DNA of 64,000 bases, from the NCBI GenBank assembly GCA_032718865.1, contig JALUTQ010000003.1:1084001-1148000 (forward strand). The letters are read 5' to 3'. Within the stretch, counting starts at the first letter, position 1; every line of letters begins with the position of its first letter. Below are positions 47,979-64,000 of this stretch, piece after piece. The notes beneath the pieces were generated by a model. The model did no database searches and was not told the origin of the DNA. It saw only the letters and a program-made list of their open reading frames with translations. The stretch comes from Tilletia caries (lineage: Eukaryota > Basidiomycota > Exobasidiomycetes > Tilletiales > Tilletiaceae). Both the position numbers and the translations under genes were made by a program.

Positions 47979-49334
47979 CTATGCAGCTTGTGTAGTTGTA
48001 ACGCCGATGGGCATGTCCGATACCGAGTGGAAGTCGTCCTCATGTGCGTTGCTGGAGACACCGTCGATGGTCATCCGAGAGTCCGAAGCTGGAAATGCGG
48101 CGCCGCTCGATGAGCTAGGAACGATCTCCTGCTCCTCTTGCTCTTCTTCTTCGTCGGGAAGACGAGGAGTCCCCGAGCTAGCAGAAGTATGCCCGGCCGG
48201 CGTTCCCGTCTTTTCCAAATCAGCGGTCTCGGCTGATCGGTCAGGGGCTGAGGACAGTGCAGCCGCCGAGTTCTGCTGGCCAGCAACGTCGTGTGCGCCG
48301 AGGTTCATGAGGGCGATGAGTGGGTTGGTGACCAGACCGAGCAAGGCGCCGTAGACGCCCTTGATGACCATGGGGATCCAGGTATGGGCCATTTGCTTGT
48401 TCGAGTAGATGGGGGCCAAGATGGCGATGGCGATGCCCCAGAACCACTGTGAAAAAGTCGTGACATTAGACAACAGTCAGCATTCATGCAGGCCACAGAA
48501 GTGAAAAGGAGGGAGGAAAAAGGCAAGAAACTTACGGGAAAGACACAGCATGCGAGGACGAAGCCTTGGAGAGCAGTCCGGGCGAGTCTGAAGAAGCGCT
48601 CGCGTGCGGAGAGGTCGTTCTGGAAGATGTGGTTCTGCTGAGTGACGATGTAGAAAGTTTCTATATTGTGCTTGAGCAGTTGGAATGTGGACCGATGCTG
48701 TGTGTCCTCGTATCGGGTCGACGGTGGTAGATTGGCTGATCCTTTGGCGGCGTTTGTGGACGGGGGAGCAGGGGGCCACGGCTGCTGGAGAGGGATGGCT
48801 AAGCCTGAGCGCAGATCCCCTCGAATGAGGGAGGAGGTGATAATGAAAGAGATGGTAACCTGGCCAGTAAAGGAACACTGTCAGCATGGGACGCGAAGGA
48901 GGCATGTAAGTAAGGCAGAGCTAAGGGCTTACTTGGATCAGGATTGTCACGCCGAGGTCGCCTGCTATTGTGTTCTTGGCGAGGATCCACATGGTGATGT
49001 CGGACGCTCGTAAATACATGGCCACGGAGACCTGTTATAAGGAAGTGACGGAGCGTCAGCAGGGCAACTCGAGGAGAGAGCGAAGGGAAGGGCAAGGTAT
49101 GCTCACTGCAAAATTGATACCTCCACTGATAAAAGCTGCGCCGAGTCCTTGCATGGCGAGAAGGTAGAGGATCTGGCGAGTGCGCTTTGCCTTTGATCCG
49201 GCGAATTGCGGCAGCCACGGCGAGGGCGAGGTCGAGGAGGAGGAGGTGCCCATGGTGCGATTGGCTGCAGTTGATGGGCTGTCCTGGGGAGGAGGAGTAG
49301 GAGCAAGGATGGCAGCTGTGTGGGAGTCGCTCAT
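47979..49334 (-). CDS. Fungal multi-pass membrane protein of unknown function
   Basis: Exons 49334-49107, 49031-48933, 48859-48536 and 48446-47979 give 372 residues. About five or six hydrophobic segments are visible: ILYLLAMQGLGAAFISGGIN, ITMWILAKNTIAGDLG, VTILIQVTISFIITSSL, ALQGFVLACCVFPWFWGIAI and VIKGVYGALLGLVTNPLIAL. A hydrophilic loop lies in the middle and an acidic Ser/Glu-rich tail of about 105 residues ends the protein. The layout recalls conserved fungal DUF2456-type membrane proteins, but I cannot confirm this. No catalytic motif. It is divergent from the unknown gene at 49986. Confidence 0.72.
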
Positions 49335-49985
49335 GGTCGGGAAGATCCTTCTTATGCTTGTGAAGAGTTGACGAGTTGCTGAAGGAGAGTAATAATCAAT
49401 AATGGAGATCTAAGTAGAAGTGTTGCTTGAAGATTCGATGGTCCTGTCAACATTCATTCCAGTTCCTTGTTCTGCGCTGAGAATGTGTCCTTGCTGCTGC
49501 TGCTGCTGCTGGCAGACGCGAGGCGAGGCGAGAGCGAAGAGAGGAGCCTGAAGCTGGGCGAGTGTGCAGGCAGTGGCCGTTGGATGACGATTCGGAGCTG
49601 GCAGTGGGGCAACTTGGTATGAAGCCATGAAGGCAACACAGGGTGCTTACCGAGAGACTACCTCTCCAGTACCGCCAGTCTACCGCAACGCGTTGTTCTT
49701 GGAACGCGACGCGATATTTGATGATTGATCTCGAGAAGGTGATGGCGAAGATGACCTCGAAGTCCAGCACGGCACTCACTCATCTCTGAATATACTGGGA
49801 AGAAGGTGTGCAGGCTGCTGGACGTGCTGCTGCTCATCATCGCTTGAGTCCAGCTCGAGGTGGAAGTGTGCGCTCTGCCGACGATCCACTGCGCCTCCGA
49901 CTCGGGACACCACTCATCGCTCATCGCTCATCGCTCATCGCTCATCGCACAAACCAACACATCCTCCCCCAGCTCACACACAACA
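49335..49985. promoter_or_regulatory. Divergent intergenic region with simple repeats
   Basis: Separates two divergent genes. Contains a CTG trinucleotide run (about 49494-49513) and a CATCGCT heptamer repeated about five times just before the plus-strand gene (about 49914-49946). No factor site recognised. Confidence 0.5.
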
Positions 49986-52900
49986 ATGGACAGAAGAACT
50001 CGACTGCCAACGATCCTCTTCCCTCGGGGAGCCGGCACAGACGATGCATCCCAGTCGTCCATTCCAGCTGCCACCTCTCCCAACAAGACACCCACGAAGT
50101 CGACTGCCACCAAGAACAAGAACAACGACGACGACGGCTCAGGCAACGAGCTCACCCCAAACCCAAAGCACAAGCGATACATGTCAGCCAGGGACTACAT
50201 CACACAGCGACATGTGCCAGACTCCCTCGGCTTCCCAGCAAGTCTCAACGAGGCCATCAACTCAGCCTTTGCCGAGGAGCAGTGTATGTTCATTCTCCCC
50301 GTCCTTTCCAATCAAAGCTCTACCCAAGCTGACCCACTGCTCCAACCACAGACGAGGCCGGCGTTGAGACCATCGACCACAGCCGCGCAAACGGCATTAT
50401 ACCAGCAGAGTGAGTCATTCCCACTCAAAGCTTCAGTCCGTCGTCGCCGAGGTACATTCTGACCCCTGGTGTCTTTGCCTCAGGCACCACCTCCGCATCC
50501 TTTTCGCATTCTCCCTCCGTCCCACCCCAGACCCAATCACCTACCGCCAAACAGCAAGCTCCCTCACAGGCGCACTATCCGCACCACCCTCACTCCCTCT
50601 CATCCACCGAGCCCGCACGCTCCTACTTGACCTCGCCCACCTACACGGCCCGGACCGAATCCTCCGCGCTCTCTCCCCAGCTAAGATCGCGCACGCAGGC
50701 GGATTGGACGCACCCAGCAAAGGATCCCTTCGCGCCACTGTCAAGACGGGCCGTAATCGCTCTTATGGCACTCTCGGTCGGGCCAAGGATAACAGTCCCG
50801 AGTCGGACGAGGATGATCAGGACGGCACCTTTCTCGAAAATGAGCCGGCAGCCGCTGCGCTTCAGAAGAATCCTTTCCTCGTTCCCTTCCCTCTCGCCGA
50901 GGCCTCTTCCTCGTCCTCCTCCACCTCCTTCGGCTCCCATCTCGCTCCGGCCGTAAGGGACAGCTGGGAACTCCTTCGTACACCCCCGCCGGGATCCCTC
51001 ACAGAGGCAGACCTCTACCGACGAGCCCTCGCTGCGGCCGAGGCGGACGAGTCTAGCAACGGGAATATGACCCTCAACGCTGCCGCCATTCGACAAATAG
51101 CTTTGCGATATTCCGCACGAAGGCGAGGACGCGGTCGCGGAGGGAACAGCGCAGCCGCTGCATCGTCCTCGTCCTCACGCGTCCCAGCCGACGGCTTCCT
51201 GACACATGAAGATCTCCTTCGACACTCGCCTGCCGCCATTCAGCGCTATAACGAGATTGTATACGGCAAATCCGGTGCTCGGGACACCCTCCGCACCCGA
51301 GCCGTCAACGGCGAGGCACTCGTCTTCATGGCACCCTTGTGGCAGGCTGAGCGCAGACAGATCATGTATGGCTCCAAGAAGGGTAAAGAGCCTGCTCTTG
51401 ATGGCCAACCCGCTGAGCGGCTGTACGACGAAGTGAACGCGCTCAAGGCGCTCTACGGCCTCAGTCTCGCCTGGGACTTCCCCATCGATCGCAAATTGGC
51501 CCAGTCGATGTCGACCGCCGCGAGGAAGTCGACCATGCCCAAGGAGGCACCTGCAGTGAAAGAGGACGCGAGCGCGAGCGCGAACCCGCCCCCGCCTGCC
51601 AAGCCGGCCAAGACGCACGCCTTCTTCGCACAGCGCTTCGCCTCCTCGGCCCCGTCCAAAGGTTTTAACCGCGGGTCGCCCAACATAGGCTCGAGCCCAC
51701 CTGCGTCCGCAGCAGGCGGCCCACCATCCTCGCCCGCCGGGCCCGGGCCCGGTCCCACCTCCGCCTCGGGATCTCCCTCGGCGTCCCGAGTCGCGAGGAC
51801 GGGGCCGCAGGGGTGTGCGGAGGTCGGGCAGGCGCTGGACGTCCTTTTTGAGGTGTTCGCGGGGAACGTGCTCCTGTCCGATCGGGACGGGCTGTGTCGG
51901 AGTGCGTTGGCGCTCGTTGCGTCGAATGGTGCTGGGGGGAATGGTCTGAGTGGGGATGTTGCGACGACGAACGGGTCGGCTGTGTCGGCATTGGGGAGTG
52001 GGGCGCCGGCGGTGTCGGCGAAGTGGAGGGAGATGGTTGGCGCTGCGGCTACTGCGTTGTACGAGGTGAGTATTTGTGTGGCGATACTCTTTTTTTGGAA
52101 CAGCAGAGGGAGCCAGTATGCTGACTGAACTGTACGGGACGATGTTTGTTCTTACGGACAGGTGCTTCAATTGACTCGGCAGGCGGACGAGAAGAGTGCA
52201 CCTGTGCTGGATGCGGACGCGCTGGAGCGTGGCATCGCGCAGCGACTTGCATGGGCGGACGTGGGTGCTGATGCTATTGCTATCACTGAACAAGTGAGTG
52301 AATGGTCCTGTTTGACATTGCTGAGCTGTCCAGTTCTGACGCGCTGAAATTTCATTGCCCTGTTCCCTCCCAGAATCTGCGCGCAAATGTTGAGGAAGAA
52401 CAAGCTCGCTCAGTCCAAGCGCGGGGAACGTCGGCTTCGCTTGTCGTCCCGCTCGAGTGGGAGACGGAGCCTGTCCTCAGTTGGATGAGGGCTCTGGTCA
52501 ACCACTTTAGACGCGTAGCTAGCGTCCTCCGTCGAGGATCTGCCAAGCCCACAGACGGCCCGAATGCCGAGACGCCCTCGTCCTCTCAGCGTTCCAGTCG
52601 CTCGGCGGCCTCGCTGGTCTCGGCCACCTCGACGAAGTGGGAGCAAAGTCTGGGCCAACTCCTCCAGAGTCTGTCGCCTCACTTCTTCTGGATGGAGATC
52701 CGGCGGGAGCGCTTGGCGGAGGTGCAGGATGACCTCGAAGATGATGGGCAGGCCCGCTTTGTGGACATTGATGCGAAGCGGGAACGGCGCGTTTGGGCCG
52801 ATCTGATGGAGGTTGAGGCTGCTGAGGGGGAGGCTGTGCCTGTGCCGCAGCGGGCTGCACGAAGGGCACGGGAGGGCTCGCCTGAGATCATCTGGGTCTT

Positions 52901-53918
52901 CTCGGGCGGGCCTGCGTTTGAACCTGGCTCTTCTCGTGCTGGGCCGTCGTCGTCGATGGACACCTCGGACGATTCGCCCGGCTCGCCCGGTTACGAGATT
53001 GTCAGCGTGACACCGTCGAGCAAGCTCAGGGACGTACCCATGGTTTCTGCCGCGAAGAGTTCCTCAGGCTCAGGATCGAAGCCGGGCGGATCTAGTAGCA
53101 ACAGTAGCGCACAGGCCGCCAAGGATCGACCGAAGTTGAGCCGGTCGGATGCGATTCAGGTGCAAGCGCGCGAATGGGTGCTCGACTGGGGTCTGGACGT
53201 CTTCAGCGATCTCAAGTCGACCCGGCGTCCCTCGGCGTCGCCCATCCGGACCGAGGCGGCCGCAGACGCTACGTTGGAAGATCACGATGTCCGGCTGAAT
53301 GCGCTCTTGAGGGTTGCGGAGGTCGTCTTGGGCGAGGTTAGGCGGCGAAGGAGGGGGGCGTTGATCAAGTTTGCTGTGCTGATGTGGGCTCGACGATGTG
53401 TGCCGCCGCTGTCGGTAGCAGCGGCGGGCGCGGGTGTGGGCGGCAGCCAGCAGGAGGGGGCGGTCCCGAGTCAGGGTACCTCGGCTATGGACGTGGACGA
53501 GGACGAGTTCAGAGCTCCTACGTCGTCGGCGATTGCGTCTGCCTACCTGGGCACCCAGACCTCGGAAAGCTCGACGTCGACGTCGGCGTCGACTTCATCA
53601 ACCGTCAGACAGGCCCTGCTAGACAAGCTGGACAGCTTCTGCACGGACGCAGCCGCGTCTGCCCAGCGGTCGTTGCTGCAGGTGCGTGTATGGGAGGGTG
53701 CGCTGCGATGTGTGTGGGAGGAGGCTATTGGGTTGGGCATCGTGCCTGCGACGAACGGGCGGGCGAAGGGGTTTAAGTCGGAGATGGGGAAAGCTGTGAA
53801 TGTCGCGTTTACGATGGAGATGGAGCGGCTTTTGCAGGCGATTGGGGTTGAGGTGCAGGGCTTGGGCGGGACGGTGATGGGTTGGAGCATGTATGCGCTT
53901 GAGGGTGGTGCTCTTTGA
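49986..53918 (+). CDS. Large protein of unknown function
   Basis: Exons 49986-50283, 50352-50409, 50484-52065, 52162-52293 and 52374-53918 join in frame to 1,204 residues. The start MDRRTRLPTILFPRG is the first ATG after a CA-rich leader. Better-conserved-looking parts are KRYMSARDYITQRHVPDSLG with FPASLNEAINSAFAEEQ (about 55-100), PFLVPFPLAEA with DSWELLRTPPPG (about 265-310), GFLTHEDLLRHSPAAIQRYNE (about 365) and helical Ala/Leu-rich segments in the C-terminal third. Between them are Ser/Ala/Pro-rich spacers. No signal peptide or membrane span. I recognise no domain. Phase-consistent introns and absence of stops over 3.6 kb make it a real gene; the third-exon start rests on one CAG acceptor. 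Confidence 0.72.
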
Positions 53919-54163
53919 TGTACTGCTTTCTCTCCCCCACTCTTCCACATGTATTTGCAATCCGGTACACCCACGTCCGTCGACTATAGCTGCTTTCCTT
54001 CCTTTCCCTTCCGCTATTTGTTGCGCATTTCCCATTCGTTCAAGTAGAGGTCCCAAGTTATGCTCCTGTCCTATTCCAATCGTCGATCGACTCTCTAATT
54101 CCACGCCCTTCTTTAAAGAGACTCGACTCTTGCTCGTGTCGGGAAGATCCCCTGTTTGCTGGT

Positions 54164-55064
54164 TTATGCAGTCCCGCTCCGCGTGCGATCCACGTCAGTG
54201 TACTCATGATCCGCCTGAGCGCCGATCCACCGCTTCGCCTTCTCCCTCGCGAACTCAGCAAAGATCCATCTCCGATCCTCAAGCATGCTAAGTGGGGCGC
54301 ACCAGACGTACGTCTGTGCCCGGACGGTCTCGAGCTTGAGCTTCGACTTGAGCAGCTCGTTTGCTGTTGGATCCAGGTCGGCGAGGATGTCGGCGAGAGA
54401 GGCATCCCGCGGTCGGAGGGCGTTCGAGATGCCGTCCCCTTCTTCGACAGGCTGGACGGAGACTTCCTTGCGGACGTACTGGTCTCCCTCGAACAAGTCC
54501 AGAAATCGTAGGTCGGAATCCGTCAAGCCGCTGATGAGGGTGCCGGGGACGACGGTCTCTGCATCATCACCTGCTGTGAGTGAAGCCGATGTGGGAGCAT
54601 CGGGTTGTTGTTGTTGTTGTTGTTGGGGCCGCCGATCGGAGAGGGAGACGAGGGCGGGGTAGTCTACTCTTTGGACGTGCCAGGTTGCGTGGGCGGGGAG
54701 GAGGGCGTTCCGCACGCGGAGGTGGGCGCCTTGGTTCCCGATGACTCGGGCGAGAATGGCTGGGTGGACTGGAGTGGCAATGGAGAATCAAGGAGATACA
54801 GAAAGGAAGAGATCAGAGGGATTAGAAGAGGGAAGACAGAGGAAATGAAATGAGATGAGGAAGAAGGCGGTCAGCATAATGCATGGCTGGTCGCACCACA
54901 ATGTGTTTGTGGCCAAGTACTCGTATACCAAGCGCTGAGCTGGAGAAGAGAGCGGGATGCGTACCTAGTGTACCATAGAAGAAGAGAGTGTGAGTTCCTC
55001 GGGCCTGAAGGACCCCCGATGAAGGTTCCGATGCCATGAATCCCACAGGTCCGCCGAATGCCAT
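54164..55064 (-). CDS. AIG2 / gamma-glutamylcyclotransferase-like protein
   Basis: Exons 55064-54965 and 54768-54164 give 234 residues; the junction joins FFYGTL to VHPAIL, the substrate-loop signature of the fold. The catalytic acid is probably the Glu in LDLFEGDQYVRKEV. A Gln-run (seven Q) lies in an insertion around residue 85. The C-terminal FAREKAKRWIGAQADHEY is typical of fungal members. Possible roles are release of gamma-glutamyl or related linkages to give pyroglutamate; the substrate is unknown. The start at 55064 is the first in-frame ATG; MASEPSS at 55037 is an alternative. Confidence 0.82.
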
Positions 55065-55569
55065 ACGATAACGGATCGATGTTGGCGAGTCGGGAAGGTT
55101 GAACTGCTATACTGGAACTGGCTGACGTGTCCTTTTCATGACATCGCACGTGACGTCCTTCCACGAAGCCGTTGGGCCCGGATGCAGGCGAGTTTGCCAA
55201 CGCTCCAGCCACCTTCCAGGCTTCCAGCTCGACCATTCCAGTCTTCGCACTACTGTACCCACTTCGACCAGCGCTCGACTTACACATACATAACCTGGCA
55301 GCGCGAGTCCTGACAGCGATCTCCACTGCCCTGCTCCTTCCTGCTTCGTAGCCTCACCCAGCAGCGACAAGCGGTTGATTTCCACCTCCGAACCCCGAAG
55401 CTGGCCCACGGACCTTGACATTCGAACACCGAGGGTGAGTTCGCTGTTCTTCTCGTATCCCACAACACACGCGCGCACTGACTGATCTGCGAACTCTACA
55501 TATCTTTCACCACCACCACAACTGCTCTCTCTCTCACCCAGACCTCCCTCACACGACATCCATAAAAAA
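55065..55569. other. Divergent promoter region, AIG2-like / GLO3
   Basis: Separates two divergent genes. GTGAGTTCG at 55435 and a CACCCAG at about 55537-55543 could mark a 5'-UTR intron of GLO3. No other gene seen. Confidence 0.45.
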
Positions 55570-57358
55570 ATGGATTCCCCACCTTCAAAGGAACAGCTCG
55601 TGGAGATCTTCAAGCATCTGAAGAACGCCCACAAGAACAACAAAGTCTGCTTCGACTGCGGCGCCCGCAACCCAACCTGGGCCTCCGCCACCTTCGCCGT
55701 CTACATCTGTCTCGACTGCTCGAGCGTGCACCGCAACCTGGGCGTGCACATCACCTTCGTGCGCTCGACGAACCTCGACAGCTGGTCATGGCAACAGCTC
55801 CGGCTGATGAAGATCGGCGGGAACGGCGCGGCGACGGAGTTCTTTAATAAACATGGGGGTGGAAGCTTGCTCCAGCCGAAGACAGAGGGGAAGGTGAAGT
55901 ACTCGAGTAGTGTGGCTGGTGCTTATAAGGCGGAGCTGGCGAAGCGGGCGCTGGAGGATGCGGGAGGGTTGCCGCTCAGCAGTGCGGTTTCCTTCCCCGG
56001 TATGGCGAGTGCTGCTTCTGCTGCTGCTGCGGCTGCCGCGGGCAACGGAGCCAAGGCGGGCGGTGCGGGGAATGACGATGACTTCTTCGACGACTGGGAC
56101 AAGCCTGCGAAGCCTGCTGCCTCTACGTCCTCGTCATCAGCAGCACCGGAGGCGCCTGTCCTGCCCGGGATTGGAGTGGTAGCGCGATCCTCAGCTGCGC
56201 CTGCACCCGCGTCTCCGCAATTGGACAGTCCTTCCTCGGGCACAGCATCGCCAAGACCCAAGGCACCCACTGTGACCTCCTCCTCGAGCCTGCAGAGCTC
56301 GTCTTCGTCTGCTACTCGTTCGGGCGCCCGTTCGCTCGGTGCGGTCCGATCGGCTGGTGGAGCCGGGGGCAGCAAGCTGGGCGCGGTGCGTACAGCGGGC
56401 GGCGCGGGTGGCAAGCTTGGTGGCGTAGTGAAGAAGGGCGGAGCAGGCTCGATCAACTTCGAAGAGGCGGAGCGAAGGGCCCTTGAGGCGGAGGAGAAAC
56501 GACGCGTATTGGAGGCGGAGGCGGAGCGGGAGACGGACTCTCGCACGAAGGCGGAGAAGGCTGCTGTTGCTGCTGTGGCGGCTGCACGGGAGGAGATAGC
56601 TACAAAGCAGGCTGCTGCTGCTGCTACGACGAGTGCGCAGAAGGCTGCTATTGTGGCCAAGGCCCAGGCGAACCCGCTTGCGGAGCGATCCGAGAGGGAG
56701 ACGGATCGGCTGGGCATGGGTTTCGCTCGGTTGGGATTCGCCCAAGCTCAGGTGGCCGCGCAGGCTGCGGCGGAGAAGTCGGCTGCTCATGGGGCGCAAG
56801 AAGACGATCCGGAGAGCACGTATGCGCGGAACAAGTTCTCGGCGCAGAAGAGTATCTCGAGCGATCAGTACTTCCAGCGTGGCGGGTATGATCCGCAGGC
56901 GACGTCGGAGGCTCAGGCTCGACTTGCCAATTTCCAGGGCCAGACGAGCATTTCGAGCAACCAGTACTTGTGAGTCTCTTTCTCTCGCAAGTTGTTGATA
57001 TTATGGAAAGCTGACAATTCTTTGGGTTTTCACTGTGATCTGATTCCAAAGTGGACGGGAAGAGGAGGACGACGACGATCTTGGTGGGGATGGGGTGTCG
57101 TACCGGGGCGGCGGTGGAGGCGGACAATACGGCAATGACTTCGGGACTGAGCTGGAGGCAACGGCGCGGGAGTACTACCAGCGGTTCATGGCGAACGAAG
57201 ACGTGCAGAGCGGACTGGACGCGTTCCGTCAAGGGGCGATGAAGGTGAGCTTGTCATTTGGCAGAGGAGGGAAAACGTTGATTGACTGACGAGTGACTCT
57301 TTGCCTCTCCCTACAGCTTACGGACATGCTGGCGGACATGAGCCGGAACGGAGCGTGA
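55570..57358 (+). CDS. GLO3: ArfGAP Glo3 (COPI-associated, ARFGAP2/3 type)
   Basis: GTPase-activating protein for Arf1 in COPI retrograde transport at the Golgi. Exons 55570-56969, 57052-57244 and 57317-57358 give 544 residues. The zinc finger is C27-x2-C30-x16-C47-x2-C50 with the arginine finger R55 in [18 protein letters not shown] follows, as in Glo3. The middle is Ala/Ser-rich with a charged helical stretch ([20 protein letters not shown]). The C-terminal Glo3 motif repeats are visible: [10 protein letters not shown] and ISSNQYFGRE, preceded by [15 protein letters not shown]. It ends with an amphipathic segment [13 protein letters not shown]. Gcs1/Age2 lack this C-terminal motif. Confidence 0.92.
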
Positions 57359-61257
<3,899 letters not shown>

Positions 61258-62100
61258 AAGGGGACGGGATAAATTTTCCTCGAAGAGAAAAACCTCAGCC
61301 CCTGGGATTCGCCCCGCGTCCCGCACACCTTCCCATCGACCAGTAATCCTCCCCACTCCTCTTCCGGTCTCGTTCTGCCTAGGCGCGCCTCGCATTTCTT
61401 TTTCGATTCCTGCACAGAGACCTTTGTTCCTTTGGTTCGTCCGCAGCCCGCGCCGTCCTGTTCGGCGCGTCTTTCGTCGGCCCTCAGCAGCGTTCCTTGG
61501 CCGGTTTCCTCTTTCGACGCGGCTCTCTCTCTCCTCGCTCTCGCTCTCGCTCTCGATTACTACACACACACCCGCGTCATTCCAGCTTTCCATCTTCCCC
61601 CCTCGTGCGAGAGTTCCCTCTTACCTATCGAATGTGCTGCTTGCCTCTCTCCTCTTCCCTTCCCTTCCGTTCTCCCGTTCCCGACATACAGGCCCCTGGC
61701 TCTCTCCCTCTCCCTCTCCATCTCCCGCTCTCTCCTCTCTCTCATCCAAGACGCGCAAACTCTGTCAGAAAGCGAAGACCTTTTCTTGTCACATACATTT
61801 TTTGTTCTCTTTGCCTTTTGCCTTTGCCTTTTGCCTGCTGCGCTTGCCGCCTGGACTTCCCAGTTCCCTCTGCTCTTTGTTAGTCGCCCTTCGGCCCTTA
61901 CCAATGCACCGCTTCGTGACTTGCTGGGAAGAAGATAGGGAGAAGGTGGGACGAGTTTGTGTCCATGATCATCAGCAAGCGGGTGATCGCATGCAGCGGG
62001 GCGTCCAACTGACTCAGTCCAACACCGGCCAAGCAAGGAAGCAAGGAAGGAAGGAAAGGAAGGGAAAGGAAGACGGTCACCATCAACCACCGGAAGCACG
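61258..62100. other. Long pyrimidine-rich leader/promoter of ERG11
   Basis: 843 bp, strongly C/T-rich (61500-61870) with short CTCT runs. The open frames here have skewed composition and no domain. A short GGAAGGAAAGG purine tract precedes the ERG11 start. Confidence 0.5.
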
Positions 62101-64000
62101 ATGCTCGAGATCACGCCGCTGCAGAACTTCTCCCTCGGCGCCCAGGTCGCCATCCTCGTCGGCGGAAGCGCCGTCCTCGCCGTCGTCCTCAACGTCCTCG
62201 CACAGCTGGTACGTCCCTCAGGTCTCAGGGTGCATGCATGTGTGTCCAATCGTCTGGCTGAACGCATTTATGTCTGTTTTCCCCCCATAGGCCCTGCCCA
62301 AGGACCGCTCCGCGCCGCCGGTCGTCTTCCACTGGGTTCCCATCGTCGGTTCGGCTGTGACGTACGGCATCGACCCATACAAGTTCTTCTTCGACTGTCG
62401 CGAAAAGTACGGCGACGTCTTCACCTTTGTCCTCCTCGGCCGCAGGGTCACCGTCGCCCTCGGTGCGAAGGGAAACAACCTCATCCTCAACGGCAAGCTC
62501 TCCCAGGTGTCCGCCGAGGCCGCATACACCCACTTGACCACGCCCGTCTTTGGCAAGGAGGTCGTGTACGACGTCCCCAATGCTGTCCTCATGGAGCAGA
62601 AGAAGTTTGTCAAAGTCGGACTCTCGACCGATAACATGCGGGTGTATGTCGACCAGATTGTGGACGAGGTGAACAAGTACATCGCGTCCGACAAGGTCTT
62701 TGCTCCCTTCCAGGGTAAGAAGGAGCTCAAGGAGACCGACGAGACCCGGCTCGACATCTTCAAGTCCATGTCGGAGATCACGATCCTCACCGCCAGCCGG
62801 ACGCTGCAGGGTCGCGAAGTGCGCGAGAACCTCGACGCCAGTTTCGCACAGCTCTACCACGACCTCGACGCCGGATTCACCCCTCTCAACTTTGTGATCC
62901 CGAACCTGCCCTTACCCGGAAACTTCCGCCGGGACCGCGCCCAGCTGGCCATGTCCCGCTTCTACCAGACCATCATCAAGAACCGCCGCGATGGAAAAGC
63001 GAGTGGGATTGACGATGACGAGCATGACATGATCGCTGCGCTTATGCAGCAGAGTTACAAGAATGGCCGTCAGCTGTCTGACGTTGAGATTGCGCATATG
63101 ATGATTGCGCTGCTTATGGCCGGTCAGCATACGTCCAGCGCGTCTGGTTCATGGATTCTCTTGCGTCTTGCCAGCAGGCCCGACATTGTGTGAGTTGTCT
63201 TGTTTCACCGCGACGCGTTGGTCTCGCTTGGGATTTCGGAGAAGGACTGATTTAAGAGTTGTTGCTGACTTTTTCCAGTGAGGAACTCTGGGCCGAGCAA
63301 AACCAGGTCTGGGGCGATGGATCCGGCTCTCTCCGCCCGCTCGACTACGAGACCCTGAAGTCATCGACTCCGCTCCTGGACGCGGTTATCCGCGAAACAC
63401 TCCGTCTCCACCCGCCGCTCCACTCCCTCATGCGCAAGGTGATGTCCCCCATCACGGTGCCCCCGACCCTTGCCTCTCCCGGATCTCGCAAGTCAGGAGG
63501 AGCAGGAGGGGGCGACGACGCAGCGTACGTGATCCCGGAGGGCCACTACGTCATGGCCGCTCCCGGCGTGTCGCAAGTGGACCCGCACCTGTGGCCGAAC
63601 GCAGAGGAGTTCGACCCCAAGCGCTGGTTGGACGCGTCGAGTGTGGTCGTCCAGCAGGAGCGTGAGGACGCCGAGTCGGAGAAGGTTGACTTTGGATGGG
63701 GCGCTGTTTCCAGTGGGGCGAACAGTCCGTATTTGCCCTTTGGGGCTGGACGGCATCGGTGCATTGGAGAGCAGTTTGCGTATCTTCAGCTGGGCACGAT
63801 TATTTCTACTTTTGTGCGCCGGTTCCGCTGGAGCTTGCAGGAGGGTTTCCCGGACCCGGACTACACTGTGAGTGCTCTCTTTTTCTCCCTTCTTGCGTAC
63901 CTCCCTGGCCCGTTGGCTGCTCCTCATGTAGGCGTACTCATCCCGGATTTTTTCGGCTTACTTTGCAGTCCATGGTCGTCCTGCCCAAGCACGGCAAGAT
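62101..64000 (+). CDS. ERG11: Lanosterol/eburicol 14-alpha-demethylase CYP51 (3' end outside window)
   Basis: ER-membrane cytochrome P450 of ergosterol synthesis and target of azole antifungals. Exons 62101-62208, 62291-63189, 63279-63867 and 63969 onward; the last few codons are beyond the window. The N-terminal anchor is in exon 1 ([20 protein letters not shown]). CYP51 signatures: [19 protein letters not shown] with MEQKKFVK (B-C region), I-helix [12 protein letters not shown], ExxR in [15 protein letters not shown]-equivalent FDPKRW, and heme loop [15 protein letters not shown] Gly/Ser-rich insertion of about a dozen residues ([12 protein letters not shown]) lies in the beta-sheet region before YVIPEGHYV. 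Confidence 0.95.

Noticed and set aside
51175..52386. 403-codon minus-strand ORF
   Set aside because: Antisense to the 1,204-residue gene and crosses its introns; Arg/Gly/His-rich composition.

Overview
The window is nuclear DNA of a filamentous or yeast-like fungus, almost certainly a basidiomycete. The evidence is a GC-rich sequence, genes split by many short GT-AG introns of about 50-110 bp, CT-rich promoters, and single-copy fungal genes (ERG11/CYP51, MCM6, RIX7, LSG1, GLO3, an SRPK kinase, a Lon protease). The alanine/serine-rich spacers inside conserved proteins resemble Ustilaginomycotina, but the sequence alone does not settle the subphylum. I rebuilt exon structures by hand from splice signals and reading phase. 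The multi-exon models below keep frame through every junction.

Left housekeeping block, 1-16.6 kb. On the minus strand are the 5' part of a D-2-hydroxyglutarate/D-lactate dehydrogenase (cut by the window edge), a complex I NDUFA8-type subunit in four exons, and the AAA ATPase RIX7. RIX7 is divergently paired with the GTPase LSG1, so two 60S ribosome assembly factors share about 225 bp of promoter. On the plus strand follow LSG1, a short F-box protein, the replicative helicase subunit MCM6 with MluI-box-like sites upstream, and a ten-exon MFS drug/polyamine transporter.

Transposon block, 16.8-25.3 kb. A 948-bp non-autonomous DNA element has an 8-bp target duplication and dense subterminal CTGTAAAA arrays. 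Beside it lies a tyrosine-recombinase (DIRS/Ngaro-type) retrotransposon on the minus strand, with Gag-like, RT-RNase H and tyrosine recombinase ORFs. Its RT gene is interrupted by a 2.36-kb stretch that can be removed in frame as a GT-AG intron. That stretch holds a nested sequence bounded by 13-bp inverted repeats and carrying a broken piece of a malate dehydrogenase gene.

Lon protease and duplication block, 25.8-47.5 kb. An intact peroxisomal-type Lon gene is followed by a gene-poor segment built from repeated duplications. Three copies of a small secreted-protein gene (one intact, one divergent in its last exon, one frameshifted) each sit next to an inverted, decayed copy of the 3' end of Lon. 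Older secreted-gene relics lie between them. A tandem duplication of about 5.83 kb also copied a class-V aminotransferase gene: the distal copy is intact, the proximal one lacks its 5' end and is frameshifted.

Right housekeeping block, 47.9-64 kb. Here are a fungal multi-pass membrane protein of unknown function, a 1,204-residue unknown protein, an AIG2/gamma-glutamylcyclotransferase-like protein, the ArfGAP GLO3, an SRPK-type kinase, and ERG11 (CYP51), which runs off the right edge.
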